A stretch of DNA of 64,000 nucleotides from Methylomonas montana (GTDB lineage: Bacteria > Pseudomonadota > Gammaproteobacteria > Methylococcales > Methylomonadaceae): contig NZ_CP129884.1 of assembly GCF_030490285.1 (NCBI RefSeq), positions 3,968,001-4,032,000 on the forward strand, in the 5' to 3' direction. The notes under the pieces were generated by a model that saw only the letters and a list, made by a program, of their open reading frames with translations, was not told where the DNA came from and did not search any database. The position numbers and the translations under genes were made by a program. This document shows positions 37,988-47,007 of the stretch, piece after piece (positions within the stretch are counted from its first letter, which is position 1; every line of letters starts with the position of its first letter).

Positions 37988-40900
37988 TTATAAGCGCTTC
38001 TGGGTCAGCTTGTTCGCCACCACGCTAAAGCGGGTATTGATCTTGACGTTGCTTTGCAGCAGATCGACGATTTTCACTTGGGTGCTTTGCGGACTGTGAT
38101 CCTCCACCGCCAATACCGCCACCACCCGTTGTTCGGTATCCAGCAATTGCAAACGGGTGCCTGGCAGCGGCGGCCGATTCAGTTTGACTTGCAAGCTTTC
38201 GCCTATCGCCGCTAGCCGTGGCGGCACATGCACATTGCCTCGCACAATTTCCTGAGGATCGCCCAGCGAGGCATGAATCAGCACCGCCCGAATCATATTG
38301 CGCATCGCGCTGCGGCTGGAAGCCGAAGCATCCCGATCCAACTGCCGAAACCACCAGGCAATCAATTCCGAAACGGTACGGGCAGCATTGAAATCGTCGG
38401 CCTCCGCTCTATCCATGCCTGGCCACCAGGAAACGTCTTCGACCCGAATTTGATCGTCCTCGGCCAATTGCCCCCATTGCAAACGCAGCGACGGCGGCAG
38501 CAGATTGAGCTTTTCCAGCAAACAAAACTGGCAATGCTCCAGTTGCTCGCGCAACTCATGGGCTGGTTTGCGCAACGGTCCGGCGCTGCCGGCCAGATCC
38601 GCCAGCGACAACACCTTGGCCGCCGCAGCCTGAGTTTGCAAACTGCTGGCGGTAAAAGCCGGCAAACTAAAACTCGCCCATTGCTGCATCACTATTTGGG
38701 TTTGCAGATGCACGGTTTGCAGCCGGGCCTGCAAGGTATCGGTATTGGCCGGCGTCAGCAAGCCGGCGGGCCTGGCCTTGAAGCGGGCTTGACGCAGTTG
38801 ACCGAGATAATCGAATTGTTGAAACGGCGGTAGTTTGGGCCGCAACGGTTTTAATCCGACCCAGTCGTCCATCGGAATCTCGCAAATCGCCGCGAAAAAC
38901 GGGTCCAATGCATTCGGCAAATCGACTTCTTCTTCCCAATCGCAGCCGGGGACGATGTCCTTGCTGCTGCCGTAGCGCAGCGCCAATGGATCGGCCAGTG
39001 CGGCGCTGACCGGCGTGCCGCGCACCCGGACGTAATACAAGCCGCGCAAAGCCTTGGTCAGAATACGGCTGCGTTCGTTATTCAAAGCCCAGACTTGCCG
39101 CCAATCTTCGTCCAGCAAACGCTGAGCGACGCCATAGTCGCCGAGTTGCTCGACACGGAAACGGTCCATGCCTTCCAGCGTTTCCCGCGCCACCCGGATC
39201 AGGCCGGCCAGTTTGTCGATCTGCGCCAGTTTATTGGATTGTTCGCGTAGCTTGCCCTGCAATTTACGCTCGATATTGTTATAACGGCCTTCAAATATCG
39301 CAATCCATTGCGTCAGAATCTTGCCGGCCTTGAACAGGGCATGGTAACGATACTGAGTCCGCAATAAACTGAACCGTGCGGTATCCAATTGCTTGGTAAT
39401 TTTGTCGGTGGCATCAACTTCGGCCAATTTATCCAACATGGCGGGCGGCTCTAATTTGTTGGGGCGTTTGAACGGATCTTTTGGCAGCGTTTCGCCTTCC
39501 TCCACCTCGCCGATCGTCACCAGTTGCTTGCGTAAGGTCGCGGCATCGGTAGGATCGAATAAATCGGTTAAGGTCGCCAGCAGATCCTTCATACCGTAAT
39601 AGGCCTTGGCATATTCGTTGATATCCGGACTGATGTGATCGATCACGCTAAAGCGGTATTCTTTGGCCTCGAAGGCCGGCTTGCTGACTGCTTCCTTGGT
39701 GATGCGCGACAACATATCCAGGCGATTTTTGTTGATGCCCAGTTCAAACGCCGAAAAGGTTTGCGGCTTACTGCTCAACAGGAAGCTGGATTTGGAGACC
39801 GACGAAGTCGACGTCAAAGCATTGCTGAGCAAATTGCTGCTCAAGGCACTACTCGCGGTTATTTTCGGCGCTGCCGCCAACTGACTAATCGCGCTACTGA
39901 ACATCCCTGTGGAAGCGGTAGCGAAGATCGATTTCGGCGCGGTGTTGACTACACTTTCGACAACTGCGGGCTTATCGGAGGTTTTGGGAATATCAGTGGC
40001 GCTCAGACTGGCATACGGTAACCAACGGGCAACCTGCAAACCGGTGCCATCACCAGCCACGCCACCAGCCAAGGCCGCCAGCGCCACGGTTTGCGAATCC
40101 AGTTGCTGGCGTTGCAGCAGCAAAAAATCACGGGTTTTCTCCACCCGGCTGCGAATCGCCCGAATCTGATTTTCAATTGCCTCCAGCTCCACCAGGGCCA
40201 CCGCGTATTGCACCACCAGGCCATCGTCGCTGGGCACGCTTATCGGCGGCGGAGCGCCGTCCTCCCCCAACCAATCGCTATAAAAGTTTGGCGGAACAGG
40301 CACACCGTTGCTGTAGGGATAAGGCGTACCAGGGTTTTGCGGATCTTGCTGCTCGCTGTTGGCACGGGCGATTACGCGCTCGAAAATCGTCAATGGCAAG
40401 GCTGGTGGAATTTCCGGTTTGGGCAAATCCAGATTCTTGAACTGGGCCGGATCGAGTACCGCGTGTTCGATGGGCGCATCGACATCGCCCGTCGGCAGCG
40501 GCAGATTGTTGGACGGCTCGACGAAATACAGCACGTCGAATTGCTGCCGCCATTTGCGCCAGGCCTCGTAAGCGCGTATGTAAAAACGGAAAATATCGCT
40601 TTCCAGTAGGCTGTCGGTTGGCGGAATATCCAATAAATTGGGCCGATAATCCGGTTCGTTGACCGCCAGCAACAAGCGGATTTTGTCGCCGGCCGGTTGG
40701 CGTAGATCGATCACCCGGCGGGCGATATGCCGGTTCAACAGCTCGATGATGGCCTCCTCGGGCACCGGCACCATGTCCACACCCAGATGCGTCGGCAACC
40801 ACAATAAATTCGGCGCCGGCGCGGCCGGACTTTGCAGCCAATCCAACGGCAACTGGCCGGCCGCCGGCAGAAAACCCAGATGCAGATTGTCTTGCAGAAA

Positions 40901-41713
40901 TTGCGGCAGCGGAATCTCAGCATTGGCGGGCAGGCCGGCCGCCTGCATCACTCGCCGCATCGCCGCGCCGGTTTGATTAAGCAGCACCCGGTAACCGCTA
41001 TTCGGTAAAGCCTCGTAGCGGCCGGCTTCCTGAGACAGCCATTTCAATCGATAACGCGCTGCCGGCGGGAGTTCCGGCTCTTCCTCCACCACAGGTTTGG
41101 GCTCGATAGCCAGCAGCGCCAGCGGCACCGAATTGCCCAGCTTGGCCATGAAACCGGCATCGACTCGATCGGCGGCCACCCAGTTTTCGATTTGCTCGCG
41201 TGGCAGTGTATTGACGGCGTTGTCACTGATATTGATACGCTGCAAGGCCAGACTGCCGGCCAGCACTCGCTGAGTATCGCGAGAGGGGTCCAGCTCGGTG
41301 CGTTGGCAAGGATCGATGTCGGGCGCATCGATTTGCCGGTCGGCTCGCACCAGCATCAGATAATAAACCCCCACCGCGCCAACGGCATGGCTGTTGTTTA
41401 GAAAATCTGCAATCAATCCCACCCATTCGGCGCGTAGCGGATAATACAAACCAAGTGCCTGGCCATTGGCGGCCAAGGCCAAACCGGCGCTGACGCTGAA
41501 ACCGGGTTCGGCTAAGCCGTTCGGCCCCAATTGCAAATCCAGGCCATGGACGATGCCGGCGGCCTTACCTTGCAACACGGTCGCCAGGCGGGCGTCCGCA
41601 TAAGCCTGCTCGCGGTCGAACTCCTCCTCGCCCAGATGCCGGCCGGGAAACATATGTACCCGCTCCAACGCACGGGAACTGGCAATTGGGTTATGCAGCA
41701 AGATCATCGCCAT
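37988..41713 (-). CDS. Very large eCIS structural protein with shared N-terminal module (1241 aa)
   Basis: The 1241-aa product starts after a good AAGGAG site. Its N-terminal ~110 residues (VHMFPGRHLGEEEFDREQAY, GIVHGLDLQLG, FSVSAGLALAANGQALGL) share a module with the two gene products upstream (563 and 300 aa). The remainder is helical in character with coiled-coil-like stretches around 780-860 (RYNNIERKLQGKLREQSNKL) and a Ser/Ala-rich low-complexity segment at ~560-660. No transmembrane segment is visible. Size, helicity and place in the operon fit a tape measure, tail fibre or baseplate periphery protein. I do not recognise a named family. Confidence 0.72.
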   Translation of the reverse strand: MAMILLHNPIASSRALERVHMFPGRHLGEEEFDREQAYADARLATVLQGKAAGIVHGLDLQLGPNGLAEPGFSVSAGLALAANGQALGLYYPLRAEWVGLIADFLNNSHAVGAVGVYYLMLVRADRQIDAPDIDPCQRTELDPSRDTQRVLAGSLALQRINISDNAVNTLPREQIENWVAADRVDAGFMAKLGNSVPLALLAIEPKPVVEEEPELPPAARYRLKWLSQEAGRYEALPNSGYRVLLNQTGAAMRRVMQAAGLPANAEIPLPQFLQDNLHLGFLPAAGQLPLDWLQSPAAPAPNLLWLPTHLGVDMVPVPEEAIIELLNRHIARRVIDLRQPAGDKIRLLLAVNEPDYRPNLLDIPPTDSLLESDIFRFYIRAYEAWRKWRQQFDVLYFVEPSNNLPLPTGDVDAPIEHAVLDPAQFKNLDLPKPEIPPALPLTIFERVIARANSEQQDPQNPGTPYPYSNGVPVPPNFYSDWLGEDGAPPPISVPSDDGLVVQYAVALVELEAIENQIRAIRSRVEKTRDFLLLQRQQLDSQTVALAALAGGVAGDGTGLQVARWLPYASLSATDIPKTSDKPAVVESVVNTAPKSIFATASTGMFSSAISQLAAAPKITASSALSSNLLSNALTSTSSVSKSSFLLSSKPQTFSAFELGINKNRLDMLSRITKEAVSKPAFEAKEYRFSVIDHISPDINEYAKAYYGMKDLLATLTDLFDPTDAATLRKQLVTIGEVEEGETLPKDPFKRPNKLEPPAMLDKLAEVDATDKITKQLDTARFSLLRTQYRYHALFKAGKILTQWIAIFEGRYNNIERKLQGKLREQSNKLAQIDKLAGLIRVARETLEGMDRFRVEQLGDYGVAQRLLDEDWRQVWALNNERSRILTKALRGLYYVRVRGTPVSAALADPLALRYGSSKDIVPGCDWEEEVDLPNALDPFFAAICEIPMDDWVGLKPLRPKLPPFQQFDYLGQLRQARFKARPAGLLTPANTDTLQARLQTVHLQTQIVMQQWASFSLPAFTASSLQTQAAAAKVLSLADLAGSAGPLRKPAHELREQLEHCQFCLLEKLNLLPPSLRLQWGQLAEDDQIRVEDVSWWPGMDRAEADDFNAARTVSELIAWWFRQLDRDASASSRSAMRNMIRAVLIHASLGDPQEIVRGNVHVPPRLAAIGESLQVKLNRPPLPGTRLQLLDTEQRVVAVLAVEDHSPQSTQVKIVDLLQSNVKINTRFSVVANKLTQKRL

Positions 41714-41756
41714 AATAGCTACTCCTTATTCGTTTCGGTACCATCCTCTCAAGGCA

Positions 41757-43448
41757 TCAAGGTAACAACGCTGTCCATTGCCCGATTAACTCATTGCTTA
41801 ACCCCAGTGCCGCACCTCCCGCAACCACCAGTTCGCCGGTGCTCTGTTCGGTTGGCTTGGCACGCAACGCGCCTGAGAACGCATCCAGATTATTGGCTGC
41901 GGCCAGTTGTTGCAGGGTTTGCCAGACCACGGGATCGTAATGACGCTCGACCAATAGCAAGATGCGCTGGCTGGCTGCAACCAATGCCGATTCATTGAAT
42001 GATTCGACCAAAGCCGCCAACGCCGTGCGGCCGGCATCGTCGCTCGGCGCACGAACCTCGGCCAGCATCGGGTAATTGACCCGCCGCAAAAACACGCTAT
42101 CTTCGTCCTCGATCAAGCCACCGGTATCGGCCGGACCTCCCCCCGCTTCCGGTGGCAACGGCAACGCGGTACCCAGGGCCAGCACAATGCCGCTGACCGA
42201 CGTTTCCGCCGCGCGGCTGGGACGGCGCACATACAGCGGCGAGTTGCTGCCGAAGCGATCCCAGATCGCTTGCCAGGCGGCCTGATCGGTGTCCAAGGCA
42301 TGCACCGGCCTGACCGGGTACAGCTTCAAGCGCAGCAAATCCAGCTGCGGCAGCAGCCGTTTGTTCGGGTCGAAATTGCGTTCCAGTTGCGCGGCGTAAT
42401 GGCCGTAATCCAGATTGGACAGCGGCACCAGCACCACAATGTCCACCGGCTCGCCGTTGCTCAAATCGATAGGCGGTAGAGCCAGCGACTCGGAGCGGAT
42501 CAATTCGACATCGGATTGGCGCAACGGCGCAATCGCCACTTGGTAGTTTTCCGGAAAATAGCCTTGCCGGCCGTTGACCGGATCGACCGCTTCCTTGGGT
42601 AAATTCCCCACCGGCGGCAACAAGGAAAAATAATCGCTGGCATGAAAATCGCCGGTCAGGCCGCCGCTACGGCGATTGACTAAAATGTCGGTCAACAAGG
42701 CTTCGTATTGCCGGGACATATCGCTTTGCAAGGAATCGATGCCCGGCTCGGCGCGCAACGGATGGCGCAGCAATTCGGCGTCCAGCCATTGCGGTGCACC
42801 TTCCTGGATCGCTACCAAGCCCAGCGCCACCGCGTCTTCCGGCAACAGACCGTGCAGTTGATCGTCGCCCAGCAATTCCCGCATCAAGCGGGCGCGAATC
42901 TGTAACGGGCTTTGTTGCGGCAACGGAATCGGCAGCGGTACCAAACCCATCTGCACCGATTCGGTGATCATCGCGTATTGAAAGCCGCGTTTGGCACTCA
43001 AATCTTTCGGAAACACCTCGGCGATGTCGGTGCCGACGTCCACGTAGCGCAACACCACCGCGTACAAACCTCGGTTCAAAGTCGAAAAATTGCCGTCGTT
43101 CAGGCCGCTGATCAAGGCCCGGTCGCGCAGATTGACGATCAGCCGACTACCCAGTTCCAACACCCGGCCAGCCGGCGTCATCGCCAAGCCCGGCTCCAGG
43201 GTCAGCAAGCCGGTGAAACGATCGAAGCTCAATTGCAGGCCGCCGATAACGCCGCTGCCCAGCACCCGGCCCAGTTCCCGAAGACGCTGATCCAGATAGA
43301 TTTGATCGCGGGTCAAGTCCTCGGCGGTCAACAAGCGGCCGTCGAAATAATGACTGCGGGTCAGGCGCGGATCGATGTCGGCCAGCGTGTCCAGCCCCAG
43401 ACCGGCTGCGATCGGATTGCCCAGCGGTTGAAAGAGAATTTCGCTCAT
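41757..43448 (-). CDS. eCIS baseplate/fibre candidate with shared N-terminal module (563 aa)
   Basis: Start is set at ATG 43448 (MSEILFQPLGNP), with GGAGG seven bases upstream; the frame stays open further but would overlap the preceding gene without a start signal. Residues ~25-115 carry the module shared with its two neighbours: SHYFDGRLLTAEDLTRDQIY, VLGSGVIGGLQLSFDR, LLTLEPGLAMTPAGRVLELG. The rest includes DLSNGEPVDIVVLVPLSNLD and DEDSVFLRRVNYPMLAEVRA with no family I recognise. No membrane segment. Probably a structural part of the injection system, perhaps receptor-binding or baseplate periphery. Confidence 0.72.
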   Translation of the reverse strand: MSEILFQPLGNPIAAGLGLDTLADIDPRLTRSHYFDGRLLTAEDLTRDQIYLDQRLRELGRVLGSGVIGGLQLSFDRFTGLLTLEPGLAMTPAGRVLELGSRLIVNLRDRALISGLNDGNFSTLNRGLYAVVLRYVDVGTDIAEVFPKDLSAKRGFQYAMITESVQMGLVPLPIPLPQQSPLQIRARLMRELLGDDQLHGLLPEDAVALGLVAIQEGAPQWLDAELLRHPLRAEPGIDSLQSDMSRQYEALLTDILVNRRSGGLTGDFHASDYFSLLPPVGNLPKEAVDPVNGRQGYFPENYQVAIAPLRQSDVELIRSESLALPPIDLSNGEPVDIVVLVPLSNLDYGHYAAQLERNFDPNKRLLPQLDLLRLKLYPVRPVHALDTDQAAWQAIWDRFGSNSPLYVRRPSRAAETSVSGIVLALGTALPLPPEAGGGPADTGGLIEDEDSVFLRRVNYPMLAEVRAPSDDAGRTALAALVESFNESALVAASQRILLLVERHYDPVVWQTLQQLAAANNLDAFSGALRAKPTEQSTGELVVAGGAALGLSNELIGQWTALLP

Positions 43449-43462
43449 GTTGACCTCCGTGA

Positions 43463-44365
43463 TCAGGGCTGGCGAGCCAGCCAAGCCAATTGACTGGCGG
43501 TTACCAGGAACGGCCGGACCAGATTGTTGATCGAGATTAATTGGGGATTGACCAGTATGGCGTTGATGTCGGCAACGCTGATGCTGATCCTGGCCAACAG
43601 CAGGCGGGCACCTTCTTCCAGCTCGTCGTTCAGTTGCCGGGTATTGACGCCGCTGCTGTCCAGGCCATGCAGCAAACGCGCATGCAATGCCAGTTGCGAC
43701 CCGGCCTCGGCATTGTCGTTTTGCACCTGTTGCAGCAGGGCTTGCTCGGCCGCCGATAAGGCCGGCATCGCTGCCGGCAAGGCTTGATGGCAAGCCCAAG
43801 GCTGGTAGGCTTCGGCAGTGGCCGGCGGCGGCAATTCCGGAATCAGTTCCAGGCGTACGCTATCGGCAGTGCGGCTGGGCTGCACCGCATCGGTGCTCAG
43901 GTTGAGCTTGCGGGCCAGCACTGGCTGCATCGCCACCTGACAATCCTTTTGCCGGACGCAGATTTTTAGCCAGAGCAGATTGTCGGCGTCGCTATATCCT
44001 TCGCGCAGATGGCTTTCGGATTGCGCCGCCAGCCAATCGCCGAGATTGATGCAATAGGCTTCGTGGATCAGCACTTCCCGGCCCAAACCATCAATGCCGA
44101 TGCCGGGACTGACCAGCAAGCGCACCGTCAGCCTATCGGTGGCGTTGGGATGGCTGGGCGGTGCCATGCTGACCACCATGCCCGCCAGCGTACCGTAGCC
44201 TTGCAGCCAATATTGATGGCGGGTCAGCCGGCGGCGATGATAGGCCTGTTCGTCGCGGGTGGCTTCCAGACCCAGCATCATGCCGGCTTCGTAAGCCACC
44301 CGGCGTAAGGGTTCCGACAAACTGGCATCCTGTTCCAGCGTAGTAAAATCGTCTAGGGTATCCAT
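43463..44365 (-). CDS. eCIS baseplate/fibre candidate with shared N-terminal module (300 aa)
   Basis: The smallest of the three related proteins, 300 aa, GGAGG upstream of the ATG. The module is at ~20-120: YEAGMMLGLEATRDEQAYHR, YGTLAGMVVSM, LTVRLLVSPGIGIDGLGREV. The C-terminal half is mostly helical (LSAAEQALLQQVQNDNAEAG) and ends in a hydrophobic but not membrane-like stretch (PQLISINNLVRPFLV). It lies 14 bases before the 563-aa gene. A 202-base gap separates it from the tail gene upstream, the largest gap in the cluster. Confidence 0.7.
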   Translation of the reverse strand: MDTLDDFTTLEQDASLSEPLRRVAYEAGMMLGLEATRDEQAYHRRRLTRHQYWLQGYGTLAGMVVSMAPPSHPNATDRLTVRLLVSPGIGIDGLGREVLIHEAYCINLGDWLAAQSESHLREGYSDADNLLWLKICVRQKDCQVAMQPVLARKLNLSTDAVQPSRTADSVRLELIPELPPPATAEAYQPWACHQALPAAMPALSAAEQALLQQVQNDNAEAGSQLALHARLLHGLDSSGVNTRQLNDELEEGARLLLARISISVADINAILVNPQLISINNLVRPFLVTASQLAWLARQP

Positions 44366-44567
44366 GCGGCCTCCACGTGCGCCCGATATTGGGACGTTAA
44401 CAACTCATCAGATACAACGCTCTTCTCGGCAGAGATGGCGGATGTTTGCGCAGAGGTTTCGCCAACATGAAGCTGGCGCAAAGCCTACAGGGACGTATTC
44501 GCGGCGTCCTCTGCGGAAATATCCCGCCACCACCGAACATACTTTCACACTTCGGTCATTCGAAAAC
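44366..44567. other. Largest gap within the eCIS cluster
   Basis: About 200 bases with no gene, in a cluster whose genes otherwise nearly touch. It lies upstream of the three module-sharing genes and could hold an internal promoter or processing site for the distal half. I see only weak short inverted segments and no clear promoter boxes. Confidence 0.4.
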
Positions 44568-46997
44568 TCATAACGCCAACGCATTGATGTCCTCCGGTGA
44601 AAAAGCCGCCGGGTTTTTCAAGACGCCCTCGCGGCCCAGATAAGTATCGTCCAGCGTCACGCGGCGTAATGGCGGCGCGGTTTCGATGAAGGTATCCATG
44701 CCCAGCAGCGGGGAAATGCCCAGCACAAACGGATGTTCGGTTTCGATGATTTTGTATTGCAAATGCGCCGGCAATTGCTCGGCCAATACATCCTCGACCG
44801 TCGTCCGCAAACCGACTGCCCGACCGTGCAGCAAGATGCTGACTTGATGCGCATATTCTTCAAAAAACGCTTTGACTTGGGCTGCTTCGTCGGTCGTGGC
44901 CAATTCCGGCGCGAACAGCGCCAGAAACTGTCGGGCATCGCTTTCCGACAGAATCAAACTATCGCCGATAATGCTGTTGCCGCTCATGCCGGTGCCCAAG
45001 GTCAGCGGGTGATCGCCGTCGTCCATGTCGACTCCTAAGATCGTCGCCATCGTCCGCCGCAATCTGAAATTTTCCAGCACGACGATTTCGCCACGCTGTA
45101 CGCCGCCGTCGCTGGCGATGTCCAAGGCCAGATTCACGGCCGCCAGCGTGCCTTTGTATTGCTGAACCAGGGTCACATCCCGCAGCCAACGCCGTTGCCG
45201 GGCTTCCGGCCAATGCAAAGGCAAGCGTCCGCCGACCGCCTCGGCCAACCAGGGCAAATTGCCGGCCGGCGTCGCATCGGGATGCACCAGTTGCTCGCTG
45301 GCGGCGATACGGCCTTCCAGCGGCGTCAACACACCTTCGAAGGCCGCCAATAAACGTTCGCGGACATCGGCGCCATTGGCCGGGCCTATCGTCTGGCTAG
45401 CGTCGTAACTGAGTTCCTGCCGGTAAAATTCCGGAAAATAGGCTTCCTGATAGGAAAAGCGCGGGTAATACACCCTGATGGCATGCAAGGCCGGACTCTG
45501 CCGGCCGTCACCGCGCAAGCTCACTTGAAGCTGTAAATAGCGGCCGCGTAACTGCCGCATCGGACCGGCCGGCTGCTGCAATAAAATCTCGAACAGCCCA
45601 CTACTGCCGGGCTGCTGGCCGGCCAGCGACACCGCGAACGGCAGTTCGGACGGCAATGGGTTCCAGAGCGGCGGCGGTTGATCGACAGGCTTGGGCCGCG
45701 GCGCCTGCCTGCTGGCAAACACCCGCACAGCAACTTTGATCTCGCAGCCGGCCGGGATGCAGGCGTCCAGATACAACCTATGCCATTGGGTATCGACTTG
45801 CCCGGAATCCAGTTCGTGCAGCAAAGCCGTGCCTTCCAGATTAAATTGCGGCCGGCGCAAGGCATGCAGCTCTCGCGGACGCGGCACAATTTCCGGAAAA
45901 TCCGGATCGGCTGCTGCCTGATAACGCAACTGGCCGTCGGCGCTGCTGACGAAGCGCGGCACCGCCAGAGACTGCAACGGATAGCGTTCGTGCAACAATT
46001 GCACATTGCCGCTGCCGGTTTCGCTGTCACTCTGCAAAACCAGCACCGGGCAATCGCGTTGCGTGAAATTAATATCGCCGGCCGCGCGCGGCACCAAGGC
46101 CGCCAGCCGGCCGCTGTCCGGCAGCGAAGAATCGGCGGCCAGCGCCAGATCGACGGCAAACGGCAACTCGGCCGGGCAGGCATAGACTTTGAACGGCGCA
46201 TCGGCCAAATCGGACAATGGCCGGGACAAGATCGTCTGTGCGCCGGCACCGTCGTGGCATAAGATATAAAGCTGCTCTAAATCGCAACATAAAGCCAGCG
46301 CCTGCAAACCTTCCGGCAACGCTTGTTGCCAAACCCGGCGTAGCGGATGCGGATTGCTTTGCTCGGGCTCGAAGCGGATAGTCTCAGGCGTATAGGGCAA
46401 GGGCAGCGGTTCGCCGCTGCACAGCATCAAGCGAGTCGCCGAGATCAACCAGACTCGTTGCTCCGCGTCTATGCAGGCACGCAGCGGCGTTTGCGACGCG
46501 GCATCTTCGCCCTCGGCATTGCCCCATTCGCAAAAGGTCTGCCAGCGCCGGGCCAAATGAAACAGCAACAAGCCATGTTGGTTAACAGCGTCGCTGAACG
46601 GCAAAGCCAGTCTGCCATCGCCGGCCGGCCGGCCGAAACCCGGATTGCCGCCGGCAGCGACCGCCGCGAAGGCCATATCGGTGAAACTGCCCTGCGGCGC
46701 CACAACATCGACCAGTTCGCTGTCTTGTAATGTCAGATAACCGCGACCGCTGTTGAACTCGACTCGGGAGCCGTCGACACTGAGTCGACCGATCTGATTA
46801 AAACTATCCAAAGCCAGCGGCCTGCTGGCTTGCCAAGCCAGCAAGGCGGCTGCCGGGTCGGAAGCCGGCAAGCGCAAGGCCTGGTTTTGCGCCAGCGTCA
46901 GCGCGTGCAAACTCGGGTTCCAGCTCAAATGGCTGGAGCCCTGTTCGAAATCGGCCTGACCTCTGAGTAAAAAATAAGGGGTGTTGTTGACGTCCAT
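44568..46997 (-). CDS. Phage tail/baseplate protein, TIGR02242 type (Afp12-like)
   Basis: The 809-aa protein has two parts. The first ~400 residues contain propeller-like repeats (LHALTLAQNQALRLPASDP, ALALCCDLEQLYILCHDGAG). The C-terminal ~270 residues are a phage tail domain of the TIGR02242 type: LLAAFEGVLTPLEGRIAASE, NLPWLAEAVGGRLPLHWPEA, RRWLRDVTLVQQYKGTLAAV, then DDTYLGREGVLKN near the end. In Afp/PVC-like particles the equivalent protein forms the baseplate wedge together with the J-like protein, whose gene lies 10 bases upstream. Confidence 0.85.
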   Translation of the reverse strand: MDVNNTPYFLLRGQADFEQGSSHLSWNPSLHALTLAQNQALRLPASDPAAALLAWQASRPLALDSFNQIGRLSVDGSRVEFNSGRGYLTLQDSELVDVVAPQGSFTDMAFAAVAAGGNPGFGRPAGDGRLALPFSDAVNQHGLLLFHLARRWQTFCEWGNAEGEDAASQTPLRACIDAEQRVWLISATRLMLCSGEPLPLPYTPETIRFEPEQSNPHPLRRVWQQALPEGLQALALCCDLEQLYILCHDGAGAQTILSRPLSDLADAPFKVYACPAELPFAVDLALAADSSLPDSGRLAALVPRAAGDINFTQRDCPVLVLQSDSETGSGNVQLLHERYPLQSLAVPRFVSSADGQLRYQAAADPDFPEIVPRPRELHALRRPQFNLEGTALLHELDSGQVDTQWHRLYLDACIPAGCEIKVAVRVFASRQAPRPKPVDQPPPLWNPLPSELPFAVSLAGQQPGSSGLFEILLQQPAGPMRQLRGRYLQLQVSLRGDGRQSPALHAIRVYYPRFSYQEAYFPEFYRQELSYDASQTIGPANGADVRERLLAAFEGVLTPLEGRIAASEQLVHPDATPAGNLPWLAEAVGGRLPLHWPEARQRRWLRDVTLVQQYKGTLAAVNLALDIASDGGVQRGEIVVLENFRLRRTMATILGVDMDDGDHPLTLGTGMSGNSIIGDSLILSESDARQFLALFAPELATTDEAAQVKAFFEEYAHQVSILLHGRAVGLRTTVEDVLAEQLPAHLQYKIIETEHPFVLGISPLLGMDTFIETAPPLRRVTLDDTYLGREGVLKNPAAFSPEDINALAL

Positions 46998-47007
46998 CGT
47001 CTCAGCC

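Noticed and set aside
41757-43799. A 680-residue reading of the 563-aa eCIS gene, starting at 43799
   Set aside because: The extra N-terminal part overlaps the preceding gene in another frame, is Arg/Gln/Pro-rich and lacks a ribosome-binding site, while ATG 43448 has GGAGG and begins the shared module.
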